From the NCBI RefSeq assembly GCF_037975245.1, contig NC_092583.1, positions 2,721,264-2,785,263 on the forward strand: a stretch of 64,000 nt of DNA. The letters are read 5' to 3'. Below, in pieces: positions 9,888-21,800 of the stretch; positions within the stretch are counted from its first letter, which is position 1; every line of letters begins with the position of its first letter. The stretch comes from Apostichopus japonicus (Eukaryota; Echinodermata; Holothuroidea; Aspidochirotida; Stichopodidae). A program made the translations under genes and the position numbers. A model generated the notes under the pieces. The model made no database searches. It was not told the DNA's origin and saw only the letters and a program-made list of their open reading frames with translations.

Positions 9888-12800
9888 ATGTTGAAAGCAG
9901 TGATTTTGATAGGCGGCCCACAGAAGGGTGAGTATTTTGTACAGCTGTTTTTATTTGAGATGTTTATTCTGCCCAAGACCTTGTCAGAAGTCATAGTTTT
10001 ATCGTACCCACAACGTTGCTAGTAGTTCCACGATGTTTTGTAAATCGATAACACAATCACCTTATTTAGCCTAGGCCGTTAGTGTTAGGACTTGTATCTA
10101 TCGTCGTGGAAGTTACTTGACATCCTTGAAAATCAACCTGATTATGAGATGAATGTGCAGAATCTCTCTGGCTATACCTAAGCTAGCACAATACCCCAGC
10201 GAGGAGGCCTAGACCTAGCACATACATTGTTACACTTCCAAGTTCCATTAGCATCATTAGGCTAGCTCCTACTCAACCATACCCCTACCATCTTGTTGCT
10301 TACAACTGGTTTTATCCTATATACGCTATCTAAACCCTCATTCAGTATCCCATTGTTAAGATGCACAAACTGTTTGAAGCAAATGCCCAGCCTAGATATA
10401 TTCTGATAGCCTCTGGCAAACCATAATGTTACAATACTGCTTTCAGTTTTGATATGTTGCATACAACTCACATCATTATAATGAGGTACATTTTTCTCTA
10501 GAACTGTTTCACAAAGGATGAACAATTTAAAGGTGTTTTTTTTGTAAATTATCAACATAAGTCATGGAAGCTAGCATTTTTGTAAAATAATGCTAACAGC
10601 TTGCACACTTGCATTGGTATACCACTGTTCATATTCAAGACATATCTAGCAACTTCTCATAGCTCTCATCTACATGCAGTAGAGCATTGAGAGTGTTGTG
10701 GTCAAGTTTTTAAGGCAGTGTACATGTTTTGTAAGGTTTACAGGTTATCGTTGACAGGGGTAATATTGTGATGTACCTTGAGCACTGCTATCGGTGGGTA
10801 TGCCTGCGCCTTATAAATCCTCAATATTATTATATTATATTGATAGGACTTTGCTATACCATAGACAGTGTGCTGGTGTAAAGGAATTTCGCTTTCTCAA
10901 TCTTTGTGAAGGGACCAGAATATGTGGAAAAAGTGTCTCATTGTGTATATCTGACTGTTTTGAAAGGGAAAAGATTATTTAAAAAAAAGCAGCATTGGTA
11001 TTGGTTAGTATATGTTTGTAGTGAAATGCAAACTGATGCCTAAGTCAATTTCATATACATGTATAAGTTAGCTCAAACCAAAGACAAAGAATTTTTTTCT
11101 TTTGAATTTAATTTTCACAGGAACAAGATTCCGTCCCCTCTCGTTGGAACTACCGAAGCCCTTATTTCCTGTTGCAGGTTTTCCCATTATATATCATCAT
11201 ATAGAAGCATGTGTGAAGGTAAAGTAAATGTCAAACTAATCAGTCATTGACCAGACTAAGTTTTTTTTAAGTTTTAAGGACTGCAAAAAGTACACGTTCT
11301 AAAACAAGTGTACAAAATGAGATTGAATATTCTTTCCATTGTATGTGACAATGACTAGAACTAATGTTGTTTATTCATACATTCATCCCAAATACTTCCC
11401 CTCAAGTCTCAACACTAGAAATGATCAACACTGCTGGGGTATGACTGTAACCTTTAGTTTGTTATCATGTCCAGTGGTAACATTAATTAATATTAGAAGT
11501 ACATTTGTTACATGAACTGATTCCCTTTGAAACAACCATTCAACAGGTAAGGATTAACCGAAAAGTCGACTACAAATTCGACATCTTTAAAATTTCTGCT
11601 GTCTTTTCCAATAAATGATTACCTGGAAATATTTTTTAACCTGTGCAGGAATATCCATATAATCCATTCACTCCTGTTTTCATACTTCCAGTCATTTTTC
11701 GGACAAGCTCCCATCCATACATGACAGGGTGTCTGCGGTGGGGGGGGGGTGTGTTTTGCTTTATTTTTGCCTGTATGATTGGAGCGTGTTCAGTTGGCAC
11801 AGTTTGTGAAGTGGGCATACATTATACTGCTTTACTTTAAGCTGTGTGAAGCACATCACACCTAATGAGGCCAAGGAAATAAATGTTATTTAATTTTATT
11901 CGTTGCCAATGAGATTTATCTTTAAGGACATCACTTCCTGAATAACAGGATGCAGTCATCTTTAAAGAGGTGAATGGCTGTCACTCTTGGGTACGGCCGA
12001 AAGGCATGATTAGGCAACATAACCTATATGGTCATATAGAAAACCTCTTTGCATCTGGATTAAAGATTATTTAGGGTTCAAATTGACCCTCTGAGTAGCC
12101 GTTCCCCCTCTCCCTTCCTCAAAGAAAACATTTTCCATAAAATATCAATCGTTGCTCCTCTCCCCCCCCCCCCCCCCTTACTGTTTTACTGTTTTAAATA
12201 CTGGCAATTTTTCCCCTGAAGTTCCCCTTCCTAGGGATTGAACTGGGTTTCACCTATTTTATTCGTAACTTGACAATTTTGTATCAGCGAACTCAATTTG
12301 TGAATTTTTCATTAAATTGTAAAAAATGCAGATGAAATGATAAATTAAACAGGGCATGAAAGAGCATCTTGTTTTTCCAAACTTTAAAATCATCGATAAG
12401 TTCAGATTCAAGGATTGGATACATATTTTTCAACCTCAAGTGTTTTCAAGTAGTTTGTAATATAATGTAATTTAATTTGTTATTTCAAGCCTGTTGTCTT
12501 GTGTACAATAGCTGTCTGTGTTCCCACTGTTGTATTTCAAGTTTTCAAGCCATTTTGTTTTGGTTTTTCCAGTAGATTGTTTAGATATCATCATTTGTGT
12601 TTTATTTATCTCTGTTAACATTTATCCTCTTCCCTTAGCAACTTGATATTCTCATTAAAACCACAGCTTTTCAGTATTCTGTCTCTAATTTCTCTTATCT
12701 CAGCTACCAGAAGTCAAAGAGATCCTTCTGATCGGTGCCTATCAACCCAGCGAAGCTTTGAATAGATTTATCGCAACCACGCAGAGGGAACTGAATATAA

Positions 12801-15800
12801 ATCTCAGGTGAGGATATTTTGGTGAAAGCCCAGTGACAAGCAAAGGGGGAGGGCATGGTTAATGATCTATTCCCCTTGGCTGATAAAAATGATTTGAACT
12901 GATATGTATTCTGTGTCCACTTATTTCAAAGGGATATTTCGGTGGTAGATAATGTAACAAAGAGAAAAAAAAAATCCGCACTGTTAGTCGAAAATCCCTT
13001 CTAAATACCTTGTCCCTTTCTTTGAGATACGGTTTATTGAACGTAACCTGGTTAGACTAATTAAATTAATTACTCCTGGAAGTGGGTTACAGAAGGTAGT
13101 CTGTGATATCATAATGGTGGACGTCTCCTTGTTGTAATTTCGTTTTGCTTTGTCCATGAAGACTGATACCCTTCGGGTGCTTTACTTACCTGTCAACTCG
13201 TCTGTATTTATAAGAATTTCATTAAAATGCCATTTTTTTCTCTAAAAATATCATAATCCTGTGTGAATAAATATTTTAAAGAAAACTCTTTTTATCTTTA
13301 ATAATTGCCCCGATGACATCATTTAATCTCCTGTTACCTGATGGCTTCACCAAATTATCTCCAAATTTGAATTATTCGTATCCTCTCCTTATAATAAATG
13401 CTATGAGGATGTGGTGTTGTCTTACAGACCTGTGCAGGATAATTTCCAGCAGTTTTGTTATACATTGTACTATTGTGCCTTTGTGTTTAGTATCACATCA
13501 TAAGTATATATAAATATTGCATTTTTGCATTTTTCCAGGTATCTTCAAGAATACACAACTCTCGGGACTGCGGGAGGCTTGTATCATTTTAGAGATCAGA
13601 TTCTCGCTGGTAAGCCGAGTGGATTCTTTGTCTTCAACGGTGACATCTGCTGTGACTTCCCCATGGTCGATATGTGGAACTTTCACCAGCAAGTCCAAAC
13701 TGGAGATCACTTCACCATGCTAGCGGCAGAGGTACGTGAATATTGGTAGTATAAAACTATGCTTTTTGTTATGCTCTGTTAGGTTATTATTTCATTCTTT
13801 ACAAAAAAAATTAGTCAACGATATGCTTTTTAATTCACAGTTTGTTTGCAAGACCTATGTTTTAGTTGCATGTTTCTTTAAGGCTATTTGTGTGCCAAGT
13901 TAAAAACATTTTTTTGTATGATTTTCCACAATTCAGTATATAAGCTGAAGGGGTCAGGTTGGACCATTTTGTAATGAATAAAAAGTTTTAACTTTTTAAT
14001 ATCTTCTAATTTGCCCTTTTGGCATGTGAGTATTGATACTAATAAATATAAAATCTGGTCAAACATGTTTTCATATTAATACATTAATTAACTATGACTT
14101 TTATGAATTACGACATGTTTGAGATGATTTTTTTTTTTATCATGAGTCTCTTTGGCACTCTTTTGTTACCCAGGCAACAAGGAAGCAGTCATTACAGTAT
14201 GGGTGTCTGGCTGAGAACGAGGAAACACATGAGGTAAAACTTCAGCTGTATTACTAACTTCTCATTACTAAAGAAACAGCATTTAGTTATCTCCTCATTG
14301 GGTCATTAAATGTAAAAAGTAGCATTATCGACAGTTACTGTTTACTGTGTGAGATCAATCTCTGTATTGCCTCTGCAGTGGGGGGAGGGGAGGGGGAGGG
14401 GAGGGGGAGGTGCAGGGTGAGAGGAATGAAGACTTTTTTTAATATGTTTTGGTCAGTAATCAGTTTGATTGGGTAAAGGACTCCCAGGAGAAAGCACTCA
14501 GAACAATTATCAGATCTGATATAGACTCTACTCTACCTGGTAACTATGGTAACATTAACATTTTCTCTAATTTCATCTGTGCACACTGGCTTTCCTATAT
14601 AAAAGCAAACTTTCTGTATTGCAGATTTTCACAAACAGGTTTCACCTTGTACTTGTTGTTTTCGTTTTAGGTCCTTCACTACGTCGAGAAACCACAGACA
14701 TTTGTGAGTTCCAGTATTAACTGCGGAGTGTACATCTTCACCCCTGAAATATTCTCCCATATTGGGGCTGTCTTTCTCAAAAACCAGGCGGACGTCTTCA
14801 AGTAAGATTCTCTGAGTTAAAATGTCATGGTACATTCTCTTCATCAATGTATTTCACTTTGACAAAAATTCTTAATAGTAAATTATGACTTATTCTTCTC
14901 CTAAAATTGTATTGGTTTTACAAAACTCATCGGGATAATTGGCATGATGTATAAAGCGGATTTGTGATGCTAGTGAGGTATATGTGTGTTAATTGAGGGC
15001 TCCTCTGGAAAGCAGATAAATAAGCAAATAAAAAAATTAACACAAGGATAGACAAATTGATTGAAACATCATCACATGTGTTATGTCCATACTGTGCAGC
15101 AAAGCTAGAAAATGAATATTTATGAATTTTCAAGTTTATACTTTCTGTGGTTGGCATGGCGAATTTAATACTCGACTTCATACACCATTTCATGTCAACA
15201 AGGCTACAATACATGATTTTTACTTAATTTACTGCCATGTATTATACGTTTGGAGACAGTTAGTCAGTCTAGTTATGCTGAGGGTAAAGGCTTACATTGC
15301 CTTTGATCTTTGATTTCAATTGGAGTAATACAAAGGGGTTTTTCATTATCATAGAGCTATCTGCACCGCTTCTAGAAAAAGTTATAGTTTCAGCAAGAAG
15401 AGATCAACTTAAGTGTTAGGGGAGTGTAAATGTAATTGATTCAAAGGTTAGTAATTATGACTACTTACTTCAATATATATATATATATTTTTTTTAAAAG
15501 TACAAAAAAAAACCTTTTTAATTTAAAAAAAAAAGTTGTTAATGGAACAGATTACAAATCAGTTACCACAGAAATACATGAGTACCCAGGTCTCTGATTT
15601 GAATCTTGTTCCTAGTAGAAAAATGAAATCCACTTTTTCAAAAGTTGTCTGTGATTCCCAGTTAGTTTTCTCTCGTTCCATTTTCTTGAGTTTAGTTTCA
15701 AACCAATCTTTTTGTCTCTCCATAGCGGAGGCGACAATATCAATCCTGTCCGAGACTGTATCCGCTTGGAGCAGGATATTCTCTCGCCTCTGGCCGGTGC

Positions 15801-15865
15801 GAAGAAACTTTATGTCTTTAAGACCACCAGATTCTGGAGTCAGATCAAGTCAGCTGGGTAAGACC

Positions 15866-15898
<33 letters not shown>

Positions 15899-18800
15899 GT
15901 GCATTATAATGTATCACTTTTAGATGAAAATTCATCCCCTATGTGTCCAAATTTTCAGCTGTGAATGCACATTTCAAAATAATTCCATTAATTAAAGGCA
16001 TTAGACGTTTCTTTGGCGCGAGTTTTCACACCCTTTAAGGAAATAATTCATGTAAGTTACAAATTTTAAAAAACGTGTTTTGGAGCTTTTAGTTAAATCA
16101 CTCAGTATTGTTCATCCTCGTGTTTGACTCAGTAGTTTAATTGTTATTAGATTTTGTCCGACTGAAATGTAATTGTACCTCTTGTCTTTGCATCTCAGTA
16201 CTGTCAATCTCGTTAGCCTAATTGCTTCTGACTGTATCGATTAGTGTTTGAACAGTAAAAATGTTCTTTTGTTTTAATTACTGCTGGTCTGTTTAAGTTA
16301 GTAAATCCTCCCATTTTCCACAATTTGTGTTCTGTTTTTCTCATCATTCCCCCCCCCCCCCCCCATTTTACAGCTCAGCGATCTATGCCAACAGGCTGTA
16401 CCTGAGCCTCTACAACTCGACTCATCCCGAACGTTTGGCTCATAATAATGACAACGGGCCGAAGATTATTGGAGATGTCTTCATCCACCCATCGGCCAGA
16501 GTCGATCCTTCAGCCACGGTAAATTAAAGTCTTAATAATCTAGCTTATTTGTGATAGTCTATGCTAAAGATTTAATTTGTGGCAGTCTATGCTAAAGAAT
16601 TTAATTTGTGATAGTCTATGCTAAAGAATTTATACCATAACCAGAAGATAGTGTGTTGTATTTGCTGTTCAGTGGTCTATCAAGCTGCCTGTATTTTATG
16701 CTGTTGTGTCACGTTGTGCCACAGTTTTGTTACGTTGTCCCATTATGCCACATAACCATCATAAACTGACTTGCAAACATTGCCTTAAGATGAAACAAGA
16801 GGGAAAGTAGATGGAGGGAGGGGAGGGGGGTAGCAGACAGTCAGAAATAGCAGTACTCTTAATACGCAAGTAAACGCTGAACACGTTCATACAAAATAAC
16901 GTCAACCATTAAGTGGAATGTTTAGAGAATAAATCCTCCAACCAGTATTGTCCTGTCTTGCACAAATTAAAAACAAAATTAGAATTTGAAAGTGATTATT
17001 TTATAGTCATGGTTCCTAACTTTGTATTTAATAATCATCTCTTAAAAAAAGTGTTTTTTTTTCTTTCTCCTTTCTGTAGCTTGGTCCAAATGTTACCATC
17101 GGTGCTGGAGTCACAGTTGGTCCAGGGGTGAGGGTGAGGGAGTCTTTGGTTCTAGAGGGTGCTACTTTACAGGTAGGTTTGATCAAAGTTGAACATACTA
17201 TCCATTCAGGGGTGTAGGGTAGGGATGCTATGACAAATATGTATTTTGCAAGGTGGTAGAAGGCATACAAAACTTACAACCTTTTGAAGTGATGCATTGT
17301 GGGGGATATAGACTTGAAAATTAAGAAACAAATTGAGTATAATTGAATGGGTACACCATTTTTACAGTGGTACCAGAACCATACACCACCTTTTTGCTTA
17401 TTTTTTTTAAACTTTTAGTTTTATCTATTAATTTAAGAGCAGCCCCTCATAGCTCATTGTTGTACCTTTACTATGCTCTATTTATTTCTGAGCAACACCA
17501 CATCTTTACTTCTCTCTATATATTATTAATAAGCACTTCATTGATTTACTACTCTCTATTTATTCTCGAGCAGCTACTCCTGAGCAACACCATATCTTTA
17601 CTGCTCTCTCTATATATTATTAATTAGCACTTCTTTGATCTTATCTTTACTACTCTCTATTTATTCCTGAGCAGCTACTCCTGATCAACACCACATCTTA
17701 TCTGCTCTCTATATATGATTAATAAGCACTTCATTGATCCCATCTTTAGTACTCTCTATTTATTCTTGAGTAGCTACTCCTGAGCAAGACCATATCTTTA
17801 CTGCTCTCTATATATTATTAATCAGCACTTCATTGATCCCATCTTTAGTACTCTCTATTTATTCCTGAGCAGCTACTCCTGATCAAGACCATATCTTTAC
17901 TGCTCTCTCTATATTATTAATCAGCACTTCATTGATCCCATCTTTAGTACTCTCTATTTATTCCTGAGCAGCTACTCCTGATCAAGACCATATCTTTACT
18001 GCTCTCTATATATTATTAATCAGCACTTCATTGATCCCATCTTTAGTACTCTCTATTTATTCCTGAGCAGCTACTCCTGATCAAGACCATCTCTATATAT
18101 TATTAATCAGCACTTCATTGATCCCATCTTTAATACTCTCTATTTATTCTCGAGCAGCTACTCCTGATCAAGACCATATCTTAACTGCTCTCTATATATT
18201 TTAATCAACACTTCTTTGATCATATCTTGAATACTCTCTATTTATTCCTGAGCAGCTAGTCCTGAGCAAGACCATATCTTAACTGCTCTCTATCTATTTT
18301 AATCAACACTTCGTTAATCCCATCTTTACTACTCTCTTTTTCCATTTGATTTATTCCTAGTATATTTTTGAGCAACCTCTCAATTAATTAATTAATTAAT
18401 TACTTATATTTTATTCCTTCCCTTTCAGGATCACTGTTGCATTCTGCATAGTATTATTGGCTGGAATAGCTCTGTAGGAGCCTGGACGAGGGTGGAGGGA
18501 ACAGCTAACGACCCGAACCCTAACGACAAACACGCCAAGATCGACAGCAGCACTCTGTTTAACGAAGAGGGAAAACTGAATCCTTCCATCACCATTTTAG
18601 GTAATTTTATAATTAATTGAATTAAAAATTGAACTTCCATTTGACCTCGTTCACATCTAATAGAGTTACTGAGAGGGATAAAACATTGTATAATATCAGC
18701 CATTTTGTGCTAGCTTTTTATGCCCGCTAAATTCCTTGAAATTTCTGGCTGAAATTAGGTATGAAATGCTTCCATTTGACCTCGTTCATATCTAATCTAA

Positions 18801-21800
18801 TAGAGTTATTGAGAGGGATGAAACATTGTATGATATCAGCCATTTGGTGCTAGCTTTTTATGCCCGCTAAATTCCTTGAAATTTCTGGCTGAAATTAGGT
18901 ATGAAATGCTTTCGCTGGATGAGGTGTGCAATGGTCTTATTAACCTAGGAGAAGAGCAGTGGTTCAGCGTGCCTGTATGAAAACTACGAATGCTAAATGA
19001 GGAGTGGAATGGGGGTCAATTTGGGTTGGGGGGGGGGGCATTGTACCTGAAGTCTAATTTATTGCCATCCTTGGTGATGGGTCTAAGCACAGGTGTGCAA
19101 AGTACTGGCTGTGGTCCAAGTTTTGTGCACCCTATATGGAATTAATTGCCTAGAATGGTGTGTGGGCACTTTAATATTTCTTGTGTGGGGGTCACAGGGG
19201 GGGGGGGAGGGGTGTCCTAGATCCTACCAAATTAAAACCCATAGCTGAATGAGTAGTTCAATGTGCTTGCTGAATGAGAGTATGGTGCTGTTGCTCTATG
19301 GGAAGTCCATTGAGAATTTACAATAGCTCATACTACTGCTTTTCCAAAAAAAAAATGAAAAAATGTTCATTTTGTAATACATTCCAGGAAATGTAAAATC
19401 ATGGTCACATATTCATAATAGTCATAATCATAGCTGCAACAATTTTTTTTTGTTTAGATTGCTCCACCTTTATTGGTGTTATATGTTAAGGTACCGGTGT
19501 CAAAATTTGGATGCTGAGGGGGCTGCAGCCAGACTGCATTGGACGTAACCTTTTGTGCTGTACAGTTTCACACACAATAGGTATTGCCAGCTTGCTAACA
19601 TTAACTGGGTTGTTTGTTATTATTGATTCAGCTTTGCTGCAGGGGATTTTGGAGCTGCTGCAGCCTTTATGGGTTAAATACACTTTTTAATGAGATATTG
19701 TTGTTCAGACCTGTTTATTAATAATGCATACATGCACATTTTTTTTGTGGTATATTGGTATTTATGATGCAGAGGTGTATGCTAATGGCTGCTAATTCTG
19801 TAACATTTTTGTTGTTGTTCTCCATGCGTGTCAATACAATGATAGGAATTTTTGTTCATACCAGAATCATTTAATTATGGTCAACGTGTTAGTAGTAGGT
19901 AATGGATATCTCTATGCTCGTACACTTAAAAGGGATGATGAAGGGTTTTGACCTGAGAGTCCCAGATTGTCTTAGCTTTATATTTGACTGATTGAAAAAA
20001 GGATTTTGCAGTTGTGCAAATGTATATAGATGAGAATTAGTTGAGACTAGTGGAACTATAATCTCACTAGTTTCACTAGTCTCAACTAAGTCTCATCTAT
20101 TCTTTGCTCTGTCCACCGAACATTGCGTAGCATATATATATTATAAGAGGAAACCATTGAAATAAGATATGACTCATAATTGACAAATATGAAGTTAAGG
20201 TTTAGAAAATATATTGGAATTTTCGGTCCCCCTTCGCCAGCAATACTTGGCAGTCGCAAGGGCCCCAAGTCTTTGTTGAGGCCAGTGATGTGAGACTTAA
20301 TAAGAAAGATCCAATCGATTTCTTTACGTTTACGTTCAGTGGTGGATTTGAAGTTCGAGGCAATTAAAATGCATTTTAGGTGTTTGAGAGAATGACTATG
20401 AAGATTGAAATGTTCCGAAACGGGGAATCCTGCAAAAATATCACGAATAGATTTTTGGTGGTTATTAAACATAATTGCCTTGATACGATTTCGGTTGTGG
20501 AAGGTTCTGAAGGGGGTAGGCGTGTTAAGCAATGTAATTTATTTACAAGAAAAACAAAGTTCCAGGCTATAACCTGTCAGGTGACATCAGTGTTCCATAA
20601 TTTACTGCCAGTTAAAGAAGATTGTCAAAGAAAAAGGGAAAATATTAAAATTGAACCTTACGTTTAAGCTTATTTTGGTATTAGAATTGGTGGCAGTTTT
20701 GCATTCTCTAACCCCCCCCCCCCCCAAATTTAATCGCTTGCCCATTTGGTATTTCCTTCACAGAAGAGTTAATGCATGAAAATATCACGCATGTTGAAAC
20801 ATAGCTCTGCTACAGTTTGTCTCTTAACATCTGTGGAATGAGACCTCTATTGTCAGACACGAGAAAAAAACAAAACAACTCTGCACAACGTAGGCAAATG
20901 AACTATGAAAGGATAACTTTTGATTACAAAAAAAAAAATTCTTGATGAGTTTTATATCATTAAAAATCACTGCTTTCCATCCAGGTTTTAGTTTTCTCTA
21001 CCAAAGAAATGACCCTTTAATCAGCTGAGGTTCATCAATTAAAGTGACTGGACTATGTAGTCTAATACACAGACCATAACATCAGATAAGAACACAATAC
21101 CTCAATGTGGAAACAAAAGGCTTTTTGGCCTCAAAAAGAGACTAAGTTTTTGAATATAGTATAAAATTTGTCAATAAAAAATGGTGTTGAATGTCATCCA
21201 AGGGTGCTCTATTGTTTATATGAAATTAATATGAAGCTGTTTTGCTTGAGTTATTAGAATTTATGAAACGATAGAGATATAAGATTAACATTAAGGCCTG
21301 CACTGAGGAGCTGATCTCATCATTCACTTAATAGCTTTAAAGGAGTCTTCCAGAAATTTAGCATATTTTGAAAATATCAGTAGCAGTAGGAACATTTACG
21401 AGCACTCAAGTTTTTTTGCTTCCTTGGACTACTTTATGTCTCAAGACTTACAATTCTGCTTAAAGTCATCCATAAAACATGAATGTTAACATAAAAACAT
21501 AAAGATTGCCTCCTGAATATCTAGTAAACATGTGAGATTGTTATTTGTTAAGTGAATAAATTAACATGACAGGTTGAACCGTGACAGCGTTCACAGCAAC
21601 CTAGGCTGTTTTGGAAAACTCTATCAGAACCTTCCGCAAGTTGAGTCACAGGTCCATAAAAGGCAGATAATCAGAATTAATTGAAACGGCTGAATTAAAA
21701 GTATTCACAACCTCCCAAACTTGTTGACCAATATCATTCCCATGCATGCATTACTTCACAAAAACCCAAGTTTTTCAACCACCTATTAGGAGCCAAGACA

